Shown: positions 1 to 6,426, counted from the stretch's first letter. The stretch is 6,426 nucleotides of DNA from Ignavibacteria bacterium (GCA_003233295.1 QILJ01000148.1:1-6426); one strand, 5' to 3'. The notes: a model not told the origin generated them from the sequence alone. Translations and numbers: made by a program.

Positions 1-427
1 GCCATAGCAAGTTACCGATACTATCAGTTTTTAGCAACCAATAATCAACACCCCCGTGGTTGCCACTCACATCGCCATCGTTTGACCATGTTTCACCGAA
101 AAGGACAAAGCCCCCGTCCGGTGCTAACATTATCTTCTCGGGAATATCATTTTCGCTACCGCCAAAAGATTTTTCCCATAGCAGATTGCCTGTTTCATCC
201 GTTTCAAATAACCAGAAATCAAATTTGCCATGGTTAGATGAAACATCAATATCGTTTGAATTGGTAGAAGATAAAATAATTAAATTACCATTTTCAAGCA
301 CTATTAAACTTTTTCCGTTATCAGAATTTGTCCCGCCATAGCATTGCTGCCAATCAATGTAAAGCGGTTGTGAGAATATAGTTGTATATAAAACCAACAG
401 TAAGACTAATGCTAAATATTTTTTCAT
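1..427 (-). CDS. Secreted repeat (beta-propeller-like) protein, N-terminal part, cut by left edge
   Basis: The ATG lies at 425-427 and the frame stays open to the left edge, giving 142 visible residues. Residues 1-20 are a Sec signal peptide: MKKY, a Leu/Val-rich core, then a likely cut after IFSQ. Two repeats of about 58 residues follow, headed by Trp26 and Trp84; a third Trp is residue 142 at the edge. Each repeat runs W-x-(K/Q)-x-(F/Y)-GG, a hydrophobic GG(F/Y)V-like strand, an acidic SNDxDVS loop and D(F/Y)WL. The protein is about two thirds identical to the start of the neighbouring gene at 439-2023, with one single-residue gap, so it is a tandem paralogue. Only 11 bp separate the two, which implies one transcript. 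By analogy the unseen part should complete a propeller and end in a T9SS sorting domain; that is inference. The start is chosen for the signal peptide and the exact match to the paralogue's start. No Shine-Dalgarno sequence is seen. Confidence 0.85.
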   Translation of the reverse strand, partial: MKKYLALVLLLVLYTTIFSQPLYIDWQQCYGGTNSDNGKSLIVLENGNLIILSSTNSNDIDVSSNHGKFDFWLFETDETGNLLWEKSFGGSENDIPEKIMLAPDGGFVLFGETWSNDGDVSGNHGGVDYWLLKTDSIGNLLW

Positions 428-438
428 GGACGTTTATG

Positions 439-1077
439 CTATTGTATAATAATTTTTCTTGTAATAAATGTCCTGTCATTTTGTATTTTAACAAGATAAA
501 TGCCACTTTTTAATTTGCTTATATCAAGTTGGGTTATATCGGATAACGGTTTTGTTTTTAATAAGGTTCTCCCATTTATGTCGATAATCTCAACATAGGT
601 TTCTCGGATATCCATATTTTCGGGGAAGCTTATGTTTAATGCCGAACCGGCAGGATTGGGATAAACTTTTATTTTGGAATTATACAACTCTAATTCATTT
701 ATATTTACTGTTGTGTCAATCAACTTATACAACCAAACATCGCCCCCTCCTTTAAAATCGCATGATACATCACCATCGTTATTTTCCGGTGTACTGCCAA
801 TCAAAATTATTTCAGACTCGGAAAGAATAGAAGCATCTGAAAGAGAATTGTTCCAACTGCTGCCAATACATTTTTGCCACATTATCATACCCTGAGGGTT
901 GAGTTTTACTAACCATTGGTCGTAATAATCTCCTATGGAATGATTCCCTGACACATCACCGTCATTTGAATTTGTAGTACCTCCAACAATATAATTTCCT
1001 TCGGGGGTTATTTTAATAAAATCAGCGTTCTCATTATTTGTACCACCTAAACACCGTTGCCACTCCATTATCCCCAT
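439..1077 (-). CDS. 3' part of the frameshifted propeller gene: repeats 6-7 and T9SS type A sorting domain
   Basis: This frame gives 212 residues from the first in-frame ATG, at 1075-1077. A stop in the same frame lies just upstream of the frameshift point, so the piece cannot extend further back. It has no signal peptide and begins in the middle of a repeat boundary (MGIMEWQRCLGG), so it is not a natural gene start. Trp6 and Trp67 head repeats 6 and 7, with loops NSNDGDVSGNHS and ENNDGDVSCDFK. Residues 134-212 form a Por-secretion-system (T9SS type A) sorting domain: KVYPNPAGSALNISF, then IIDINGRTL, LDISKLKSGIYLVKI and a basic/Ile end, RKIIIQ. In this family that domain directs passage across the outer membrane and is usually cleaved by the PorU sortase. 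On its own the piece would stay in the cytoplasm. The stop (TAG, 439-441) is 11 bp from the next gene's ATG. Confidence 0.75.
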   Translation of the reverse strand: MGIMEWQRCLGGTNNENADFIKITPEGNYIVGGTTNSNDGDVSGNHSIGDYYDQWLVKLNPQGMIMWQKCIGSSWNNSLSDASILSESEIILIGSTPENNDGDVSCDFKGGGDVWLYKLIDTTVNINELELYNSKIKVYPNPAGSALNISFPENMDIRETYVEIIDINGRTLLKTKPLSDITQLDISKLKSGIYLVKIQNDRTFITRKIIIQ

Positions 1078-1087
1078 GCTGTCTGTT

Positions 1088-2023
1088 TTAAATTACCCAA
1101 ATGTCAAAATTATATGGTGTTCCTGCTATTCCATGAAATCCGGATACATCACCATCATTGGAGTTTGTGATGGCAAGTAGAACATACCCCCCATCATTCG
1201 TGGTTTTTAAATCAATAATGTTTTCCGTATAACTTCCTCCATAACATTGTTGCCATTCAATATTGTTTGCTGAATCAAGTTTTGTAAGCCATGCTGTTGC
1301 ATTAAACGGTTCTGTATTGCAGAAAACATCACCATTGTCAGTTAAACCTCCAACAATAACTCCGGCGTCGGGTGTAGTTGCAATGCACATTCCAAAATCA
1401 CCATACACACCACCAAGGTTTTTTTCCCAAACAATTGACCCCAAAGAATTAATTTTTACAAACCAATAATCATAAGATCCGTTGTTTGCTGTTACATCTC
1501 CACCAACGCCAAGTGAAAGCCCAATAACATATATATTGCCCTCGTCATCCATATCCATGTCTGATGGTAGGTTATTCATACTACTGCCCAAGCTGCGTTG
1601 CCAAAGTAAATTACCCAAACTGTCGGTTTTTACCAACCAATAGTCTGCGCCCCCATGGTTGCCATTCACATCGCCATCATCAGACCATGTTTCACCGAAA
1701 AGGACATACCCTCCATCCGGAGATATCATTATTTCAATTGGAAGATCATCATCACTACCACCATAAGATTTTTCCCATAGAATATTACCTGTTTCACCTG
1801 CCTTAAATAACCAAAAATCAACTCCACCGTAGTTAAATGAAACATCAAAATCATTTGATCTGCTTGTTGATAAAGCGATTAAGTAGTCATTGTCAAGTAC
1901 AACGCTTCTACCAATATCTCTTTCAGTCCCACCATAGCATTGTTGCCAATCAATATAAACCGATTGCGGGAATATGGTGGCACACAAAACCAACAGAAAG
2001 ACTAATATTAAATATTTTTTCAT
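1088..2023 (-). CDS. 5' part of the frameshifted propeller gene: signal peptide and repeats 1-5
   Basis: This frame gives 311 residues from the ATG at 2021-2023. The start is chosen because MKKYLILVFLLVLCATIFPQ is a clear signal peptide and aligns with the start of the paralogue at 427. An ATG 14 codons further upstream (2063-2065) lies in the loop of a hairpin and would place polar residues ahead of the signal peptide. Repeats 1-4 are complete. Repeat 5 is cut at its final strand, DIWVI, by a TAA at 1088-1090. Without the remaining two repeats and the sorting domain this piece would be exported to the periplasm but could not be recognised by T9SS. An incompletely closed propeller would probably be unstable. 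Cys14 is not a lipobox: it is preceded by Leu, and the paralogue has Tyr there. Confidence 0.75.
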   Translation of the reverse strand: MKKYLILVFLLVLCATIFPQSVYIDWQQCYGGTERDIGRSVVLDNDYLIALSTSRSNDFDVSFNYGGVDFWLFKAGETGNILWEKSYGGSDDDLPIEIMISPDGGYVLFGETWSDDGDVNGNHGGADYWLVKTDSLGNLLWQRSLGSSMNNLPSDMDMDDEGNIYVIGLSLGVGGDVTANNGSYDYWFVKINSLGSIVWEKNLGGVYGDFGMCIATTPDAGVIVGGLTDNGDVFCNTEPFNATAWLTKLDSANNIEWQQCYGGSYTENIIDLKTTNDGGYVLLAITNSNDGDVSGFHGIAGTPYNFDIWVI

Positions 2024-2040
2024 AATTGAAAATTTAAAAT

Positions 2041-2077
2041 ACAAGTTGCCTGTAGTTTTATACAACGGGCAACTTGT
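2041..2077 (-). terminator. Probable weak terminator between the beta-helix gene and the propeller gene
   Basis: ACAAGTTGCC (2041-2050) and GGCAACTTGT (2068-2077) form a perfect ten-pair stem with a 17-nt loop. It starts 17 bp downstream of the stop codon at 2095. In the direction of transcription the stem is followed by ATTTTAAATTTT, a broken T-tract. That fits an intrinsic terminator of reduced efficiency. Only 17 bp separate it from the next ATG, so read-through may be how the propeller genes are expressed. Confidence 0.6.
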
Positions 2078-2094
2078 AAAAAGTTAAAATTAAC

Positions 2095-5000
2095 CTATTT
2101 AGTGATAATTAGTTTACCGCTTTTTTGCGTACCAAGAGATTTAAGCGTATATAAATATACACCCGGTTTTACATTACGAGTATCCCAAATTACCTCTCCT
2201 TGATAATTTGTTAAGTTGATAACATAAACCAAGCCTCCCAAAGCATTATGAATTTCAATAATGGAATTTGTTGAACCTTCAGGAAAAGAATAGTTAAATG
2301 ACACCCAACTATTGGCAGGATTGGGAGAAGCATTAATATTCAGCATGTTTGATGTCAAATCATGTATTGATACCTTAGCACTTTTATGAGTGTTCGGATC
2401 GGGTATATTAGGGCAGTCGTTGTACTCGTTACCATAAATAAACTGAAGTATATTACGTGCCTGAATACCGGTTCTTCCGTTGCTATTGGTAACCATATCT
2501 TCAAGCATGGTCTTTTCAGACGGTGTAAGCATATAGATGTTACGACCTTCCGCTAACAAGTTTACCTGAAACTGTTTAAATGTTTTATACCTTATGTACT
2601 CTGTATTATCGGTTTCAAAACCATAGGTTGAGGGCAAGGCATCAATCAGGGCAAGGGCTGTTGTAGTATCTCCTTTTTGCAGATAGATGTCAACAATTTG
2701 ATAATCGGCTGCCAAACTCCCGAGATTGCCAAGCCATGTAACTAACGAGTCGGTGTTAATAATGCTATCATTTAACATGTTGCGGACAATAATGTTTGCC
2801 GCCCGACTTTTATTGCTACCATACTCAGCCAAATCACTTTCAAGTATGGTTTTGTAGGAAATAGTACCGGGGGACTCTGCCAGAATATCAATCATATACT
2901 GGGGTAGAGGGTCTTCTTTTGTTGCAAGATATTCCAATAGAGTTTTATCTTTCATGGCATCGGGGTTTGCCGAAAAGATTTCAAAGATGACAGCATCGGG
3001 GAACAGGTCGGTACGGTCGGCAGTTTCAACAAGTACCTCACGTGTTAAATGCGGTGATTTAGCCAATAAATCATTTCGGGTTTCCCACATCTCGTCGGGC
3101 CATGCACCTTCAACATCCGTAATAGTACCGGGAGTGTCACCACCATCCTTTAACGATTCGTATAGTGCCTTAGTTCCAAGATAATCCGTCAAATTGGAAT
3201 TATAGATATCGACATAATGCTGTTTTTGAGATGCCGTTAGACCAATACCTTTGTATTGCTTCGTTATATCGCCATAATTTGAAAGACATTGATTTGCACT
3301 GTCCACACTAATTGGAAAGAAACTTTCTTCAGTATAACTTACCGGGGTTTCCGCAGTATTGTTTTCTTCATAGAAATATAGAATGCTCCAATCCGATTGA
3401 TTGTTATAATCGCTATATGGATTATTTGCATTTAATGAAAACTTATTTCCAGACGCTTCATTTAATGAACCCTGCATTTGTTGAATACCAAAGTCTGTTA
3501 TATAAAAATCATAAATATTGTTGCTGTTATCGTTGCATAGATGTACAAGACCAAATTGCAAGTCCTGATTAAAGTTATCGCCTTGTGTATTGTTGGCAAT
3601 ATACACACTGTCAAAGGTGTTTTTGTATATTTCGTTGTACATTATAGTTGGGTCTTTCAAATCATCAGGATTATAATAAACATTAACCCCAATTGCGTCA
3701 CCTGTCATACCTTGTGCCGGATGAAATTCATTTTCCTCAATGGCATAGCCGTTACTATTAACAAGGTATATCCCAATGCCAAACTCATCTGCAAAACAAC
3801 TGTCATAGGTATCTGGACCAATATAAAAATCATTATAAATTATTGTGGCATTGTCAACTGTGTTTAGTTTAATACCAATTCCATTATTAACAAATTCTGC
3901 ATTATTCACATAAATTGTGTTAGAACTTTCAGAGTTTAGTGCTATAATGCCTGCATAAAAGTTATTAAAAGTAGAATGCGTAATACTTGTGTCAGGACAA
4001 GGCTGAATAGTTGCATCACAGTAATCTGTTATCCTGTATCCGGCATCAATGGTGAAAATACCTTTTCCGGTATGTTGTGCATCAGTTATGTTATTCGTAA
4101 ACTCACATCCGGAAATTTTTATCCCGTTTACATCGCACATTGTTATATGGGAATTAAAATCCTGCATTCTATAATTATCATCAACAATAAACCGGCAGTT
4201 TGTAAAATTACTTATATAACCCATTGGTTGGCCTGTGAAAGGATGATAGTTTTGATAGGGCATAAACTCAACCGATCGTTTATTGTTTACAAATGATGAG
4301 TTACTTGCAATGACTATTCCTCCAACGGTATTCCAATCGTCATACTTCCATGTAGTAACTGCATTCCAAGCATTTTGAATGCTGGCATAGTTTTGTAAAA
4401 CAAGTTTACCTTGTGCCAAAGGATGCCCTTCATATTCAAATTGATGTTCTGCTGCGTTACCCCTTACCTCAATACCCTGCCAGGTTTGACCGCATGGTGC
4501 CGTGCAGGTTGCTCCATCTAAGATTAGTTGCCCACCCGGCTCAATGATAATTTTTGAGTTTTCGTCGAAATATTGAAAACCACCGTTGAAAGTAACAGTA
4601 GTACCTGATTCAATAATTAAGTTACCGGTAAAATAATGATTACCGTTATAAGTATAATTATTGTTCATTTGGACATCTGAAGCAAAAAATTCTATTGGTT
4701 CTTGATTATCAGAATCAAAAACTTTTACTTTTATTTCATCCCAGTAAGGACTATAGCCGCTACTATTATTAGCAACTCCCGAAAAGTAGTAATTGTTGCA
4801 CTGTGATAGCCCGGTAAGTTCTATTGATGTATTATTACCAATATTTATTGGAGAGTCTCCTTGATTTATACCTATTCCATTATATGGCCCGCCTTCTTGA
4901 TTACCATAATAAATAAGGTTCTCTGAACCACCTGAATTCATAAACTGAATCTTTATAGAATTTGGTCCTGTGTAAATTATTCTAAGATTGCTTTTGTCAG

Positions 5001-5766
5001 GTAGTTTATTTATGAAGATATCTTCACAGACTTTGTGTGTCGCCCCATCGTTATCAGTTCCTTTAATTTGATAAAAACCTCTAACCCTTCCTTGATCATC
5101 CCACAGATAGCTCATAGTGTTGTCTAATACCGGAGCATCAAAATTCCAACTTGTGGTATTATAGTCTGAGTTTTCTAAATGTTTGTAGGGCATCTCACCC
5201 TGTGTTGTAAATACATTTAAATCAAGAAACCAATGGTTGATATAATCACCATAAGGATATTCATCTTGAAAATATGCTGCGTAATAAAGGTTTTCTTGTT
5301 CTGAAAACACGTTGTCAGCATCCGTTACAACAATTCTGTCTTCAATACCACTGGGTGGAACACCGATAAGACTTATCATAGCACTTCTTATAACTCCCTC
5401 TACATCTGTAAATTCCATATAAAATGATTGATAGCCTAATACTCCATCGTAAATACCGGTAAACGTTACGGTTTTCGTTTCGCCTTGATAACTATAAATA
5501 TCAAATTCCATTGGATAAGGACTTGAATGTTGGTCAATTGGCTCTAACCAAGGAGCAGCACCCCAAGGAATTGTCCATGTAACAATATTGGCCGGACCTC
5601 CTGTGACTTTCCAGTTTGTTATATCAATTGTAAACTGTACTTGTTCGTTAGGTTCAAGGTTACCCAGTGGAATTAGATTTTTACTTATTTCAAAGTCTGC
5701 TTTTGCATATATTGTCATTAAGAACAGAAGTAAAAATACGGTGGAAAATTTTATTATTGTTTTCAT
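2095..5766 (-). CDS. Large secreted beta-helix protein with T9SS type A sorting domain
   Basis: The product is 1223 residues. Residues 1-23 are a signal peptide (MKTIIKF, hydrophobic core, cut near YAKA-D). Residues 24 to about 250 look like beta-sandwich modules; one contains NEQVQFTIDITNW and TKTVTFTG. About 254-349 resembles a fibronectin type III domain (SIKIQFMNSGGSENLIYYG, ending TGLSQCNNYYFSGVANN). About 370-760 is a right-handed parallel beta-helix: it opens with IIIEPGGQLILDGATC and APCGQTWQGIEVRGNA, then has many short Asn/Gly rungs such as NNGIGIKLN and KISGCEFTNN. About 845-1110 is alpha-helical and repeat-like (DIYLQKGDTTTALALIDALP). About 1138-1223 is the sorting domain (INASPNPANSWVSFNYSF, GGLVYVI, KPGVYLYTL, KSGKLIITK). 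No catalytic motif is visible. Beta-helices in secreted proteins can bind or cleave polysaccharides or act as adhesins; which applies here is unknown. The ATG at 5764-5766 is fixed by the signal peptide. Confidence 0.92.
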   Translation of the reverse strand: MKTIIKFSTVFLLLFLMTIYAKADFEISKNLIPLGNLEPNEQVQFTIDITNWKVTGGPANIVTWTIPWGAAPWLEPIDQHSSPYPMEFDIYSYQGETKTVTFTGIYDGVLGYQSFYMEFTDVEGVIRSAMISLIGVPPSGIEDRIVVTDADNVFSEQENLYYAAYFQDEYPYGDYINHWFLDLNVFTTQGEMPYKHLENSDYNTTSWNFDAPVLDNTMSYLWDDQGRVRGFYQIKGTDNDGATHKVCEDIFINKLPDKSNLRIIYTGPNSIKIQFMNSGGSENLIYYGNQEGGPYNGIGINQGDSPINIGNNTSIELTGLSQCNNYYFSGVANNSSGYSPYWDEIKVKVFDSDNQEPIEFFASDVQMNNNYTYNGNHYFTGNLIIESGTTVTFNGGFQYFDENSKIIIEPGGQLILDGATCTAPCGQTWQGIEVRGNAAEHQFEYEGHPLAQGKLVLQNYASIQNAWNAVTTWKYDDWNTVGGIVIASNSSFVNNKRSVEFMPYQNYHPFTGQPMGYISNFTNCRFIVDDNYRMQDFNSHITMCDVNGIKISGCEFTNNITDAQHTGKGIFTIDAGYRITDYCDATIQPCPDTSITHSTFNNFYAGIIALNSESSNTIYVNNAEFVNNGIGIKLNTVDNATIIYNDFYIGPDTYDSCFADEFGIGIYLVNSNGYAIEENEFHPAQGMTGDAIGVNVYYNPDDLKDPTIMYNEIYKNTFDSVYIANNTQGDNFNQDLQFGLVHLCNDNSNNIYDFYITDFGIQQMQGSLNEASGNKFSLNANNPYSDYNNQSDWSILYFYEENNTAETPVSYTEESFFPISVDSANQCLSNYGDITKQYKGIGLTASQKQHYVDIYNSNLTDYLGTKALYESLKDGGDTPGTITDVEGAWPDEMWETRNDLLAKSPHLTREVLVETADRTDLFPDAVIFEIFSANPDAMKDKTLLEYLATKEDPLPQYMIDILAESPGTISYKTILESDLAEYGSNKSRAANIIVRNMLNDSIINTDSLVTWLGNLGSLAADYQIVDIYLQKGDTTTALALIDALPSTYGFETDNTEYIRYKTFKQFQVNLLAEGRNIYMLTPSEKTMLEDMVTNSNGRTGIQARNILQFIYGNEYNDCPNIPDPNTHKSAKVSIHDLTSNMLNINASPNPANSWVSFNYSFPEGSTNSIIEIHNALGGLVYVINLTNYQGEVIWDTRNVKPGVYLYTLKSLGTQKSGKLIITK

Positions 5767-5820
5767 TTGTGATATTTTATAATTAGTTACTAAATAGAAT
5801 AATTAATATTCCCCATTTAG

Positions 5821-5828
5821 TATCTTTG
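5821..5828 (+). promoter_or_regulatory. Possible -7 box for the plus-strand small RNA
   Basis: TATCTTTG is an exact match to TAnnTTTG, the -7 element read by the Bacteroidota primary sigma factor. DNA upstream is AT-rich, but the expected TTG near -33 is not present at a normal spacing, which keeps confidence low to moderate. Confidence 0.4.
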
Positions 5829-5843
5829 CAAATGCTAGAGTAG

Positions 5844-5851
5844 CAAAGCTA
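5844..5851 (-). promoter_or_regulatory. Possible -7 box for the beta-helix gene
   Basis: On the minus strand this reads TAGCTTTG, an exact match to TAnnTTTG. It would start transcription near 5837 and give a leader of about 70 nt for the gene starting at 5766. It lies inside the short palindrome AGTAGC-AAA-GCTACT, so the match could be incidental. No -33 TTG is seen at a normal distance. Confidence 0.3.
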
Positions 5852-5857
5852 CTTACA

Positions 5858-5921
5858 CCATCCGGATCGGGGAAGTTTTATTTAGCGTAATGCCAAATAA
5901 CTGACCTCCGGATGGCTTTTT
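5858..5921 (+). terminator. Rho-independent terminator of the candidate small RNA
   Basis: A GC-rich nine-pair stem (5858-5866 with 5907-5915) closes a loop that folds further, and five T residues (5917-5921) follow one base after it. The long apical part is larger than a usual terminator, so the hairpin may be both the body of the RNA and its terminator. Confidence 0.5.
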
Positions 5922-5974
5922 GAATTAGTTTATTTTTCATCATTGTCATTTTTTGTTTCTTTCGGTCTTCGTTT

Positions 5975-6038
5975 TTTGTGTGTCGGCAAAAATTTAAACT
6001 CTTTTGGTTTTATACATTTATTTGTGTGTCAGCAAAAA
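5975..6038. repeat. Pair of 18-bp direct repeats, 46 bp apart start to start
   Basis: TTTGTGTGTCGGCAAAAA at 5975-5992 and TTTGTGTGTCAGCAAAAA at 6021-6038 differ at one base. The 28 bp between them is AT-rich and not repeated. The function is unknown: paired regulator sites, or a remnant of an intergenic repeat family, are both possible. Confidence 0.65.
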
Positions 6039-6151
6039 CCATAAAGTGTTTAAATGTGCGGTGGGCTTTCGCCTTGTTGCCATCTTAGCTATATAAATAT
6101 AGTTGTAATACTGGGGCCATGGATAATAGGCTCTGTCAACATAACCGGCCA

Positions 6152-6426
6152 CTAAAATTTCTCCATTCGCTTGGCATAACTGCTTTGAAACGTTTTATTA
6201 CTTTTCGTTAGAAGCAAACTTTTAATTACTTGATAATCACTATCTAACATATAAGTGCCAAGATATTCTTTAATAATACTGGAGTCAAGGTCGAAAATCC
6301 AAGCTGATCCCGATAAAATTAAATTTTGGTGTTGATCGTATTTGGCTTCATAAGGAAAATCAATTTTAATATCAGGCCGATAACAAATTCCGCCAACCGT
6401 ATCAAAATCAATCGTATCTAACACTA
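6152..6426 (-). CDS. 3' end of an unidentified gene, cut by right edge
   Basis: The frame is open from the right edge to a TAG at 6152-6154, giving 91 visible codons. A GTG at 6422-6424 could be read as a start. The codon before it ends in TA and so cannot be a stop, which makes an internal valine more likely, with the true start beyond the window. I do not recognise the protein. The stretch HQNLILSGSAWIFDL followed by YLGTYMLDSDYQVIKSL resembles the last strands of a propeller-type repeat (strand, Gly-Ser turn, then YLxxxLDSD). There is no signal peptide in view and the end, SSYAKRMEKF, is not a T9SS sorting domain. It shares its orientation with the genes to its left but is separated from them by 385 bp, so a shared transcript is uncertain. 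Confidence 0.6.
   Translation of the reverse strand, partial: VLDTIDFDTVGGICYRPDIKIDFPYEAKYDQHQNLILSGSAWIFDLDSSIIKEYLGTYMLDSDYQVIKSLLLTKSNKTFQSSYAKRMEKF

Larger units (their letters stand above)
439..2023 (-). pseudogene. Seven-repeat beta-propeller-like T9SS cargo gene, split by a one-base frameshift
   Basis: Two adjacent frames (1088-2023 and 439-1077) read as one gene if a single base is removed from the AAA run at 1090-1092 of the plus strand. The join then reads DIWVI-KTDS-MGIMEW, which matches the repeat boundary DYWLVKTDSLGNLLW elsewhere in the same protein. The restored product is 527 residues: signal peptide 1-20, seven repeats headed by Trp at 26, 83, 141, 199, 257, 321 and 382, and a C-terminal sorting domain over about the last 79 residues. 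Seven Trp/Gly-Gly repeats of 57-64 residues suggest a seven-bladed beta-propeller; this is inferred from spacing alone. Most repeats carry an acidic loop such as NDGDVSGNHG that could bind a cation. The product would be exported by Sec and then T9SS. The extra base may be a true mutation or a sequencing or assembly error, so pseudogene status is provisional. Confidence 0.8.
5834..5921 (+). ncRNA. Candidate small structured RNA, about 88 nt
   Basis: A box TATCTTTG at 5821-5828 matches the Bacteroidota -7 consensus and would start a plus-strand transcript near 5834. That transcript would fold into a short hairpin (AGTAGC 5839-5844 with GCTACT 5848-5853). A long imperfect hairpin follows. Its base is nine pairs, CCATCCGGA 5858-5866 with TCCGGATGG 5907-5915. 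Above that are a GG/CC pair, a possible tandem G-A step (5872-5873 with 5903-5904), then AGTT/AACT and ATTT/AAAT. It is followed by TTTTT at 5917-5921. The minus strand has no T-run after the hairpin, so the plus strand is favoured. I do not recognise an RNA family. A palindromic intergenic repeat is the main alternative. No -33 TTG element is seen, and the exact 5' end is a guess. Confidence 0.4.
5767..6151. other. 385-bp intergenic region
   Basis: No convincing protein gene is present on either strand. The left half (5821-5921) carries two Bacteroidota-type -7 boxes facing each other, a short hairpin and a long hairpin ending in a T-run. The middle (5975-6038) carries two copies of an 18-bp direct repeat in very AT-rich DNA. 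The right part (about 6050-6150) is less AT-rich and includes the palindrome CTATA-TAAA-TATAG at 6089-6102; I see no recognisable gene or terminator for the upstream gene there. Confidence 0.7.

Noticed and set aside
60..341. Plus-strand open frame of 93 codons
   Set aside because: It is antisense to the paralogue fragment at 1-427, whose signal peptide and repeats are clear.
1084..1096. Programmed +1 frameshift at ATT-TAA joining the two halves of the propeller gene
   Set aside because: A +1 slip would move the Ile tRNA from ATT onto TTT with a mismatch at the first codon position, unlike the prfB-type slip, and no stimulatory element is apparent. A one-base insertion or a base error is simpler.
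1950..2023. Lipoprotein signal (Cys14 in LVLC)
   Set aside because: The residue before Cys is Leu, not Gly, Ala or Ser, the Cys sits inside the hydrophobic core, and the paralogue has Tyr there.
2024..2065. Upstream ATG adding 14 residues to the propeller gene
   Set aside because: It lies in the loop of the terminator hairpin and would bury the signal peptide behind a polar extension; the paralogue starts at the downstream MKKY.
3541..4296. Plus-strand open frames of about 100 codons inside the beta-helix gene
   Set aside because: They are antisense to a well-supported 1223-residue gene, have no recognisable domains, and look like by-products of its codon use.
5858..5915. Signal recognition particle RNA, because the minus strand has AGGTCAG near the stem
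   Set aside because: The apical GGAA tetraloop and the conserved internal-loop partner sequence of small SRP RNA are absent.
5975..6038. Start of a CRISPR array
   Set aside because: There are only two short copies with one mismatch, no further units follow, and no cas genes are nearby.
6422..6424. GTG as the true start of the right-edge gene
   Set aside because: The frame is still open at the window edge and no signal or start context is seen, so it is treated as 5'-truncated.

Overview
The window looks like chromosomal DNA of a Bacteroidota (Bacteroidetes) bacterium. The DNA is AT-rich. Two of the genes end in the C-terminal sorting domain used by the type IX secretion system (T9SS), which is essentially confined to that phylum. 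No gene start has a Shine-Dalgarno sequence, and exact matches to the phylum's -7 promoter box (TAnnTTTG) occur in the one long intergenic region. I cannot place it below phylum.

All recognisable genes lie on the minus strand, so transcription runs from right to left. At the right edge (6152-6426) is the 3' end of a truncated gene of unknown function. A 385-bp intergenic region follows (5767-6151). It holds a candidate plus-strand small RNA with a strong hairpin terminator, a possible minus-strand promoter, and a pair of 18-bp direct repeats. Next is a 1223-residue secreted protein (2095-5766): signal peptide, beta-sandwich modules, right-handed parallel beta-helix, alpha-helical region and T9SS sorting domain. 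A probable leaky terminator (2041-2077) separates it from two tandem paralogues.

The paralogues encode secreted proteins built from repeats of about 60 residues with Trp, Gly-Gly and DGDV-type loops. The first (439-2023) has seven such repeats, which suggests a seven-bladed beta-propeller, and a T9SS sorting domain. It is split into two reading frames by what looks like one extra base near position 1090. The second (1-427) starts 11 bp after the first ends and runs off the left edge. The two are about two thirds identical over the 142 residues that can be compared.

The proteins fit a small set of surface or extracellular proteins carried by the Sec pathway and then T9SS. No catalytic motif is visible in any of them, so adhesion or ligand binding is only an inference. 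The least ordinary items are the frameshift in the propeller gene and the candidate small RNA upstream of the beta-helix gene.
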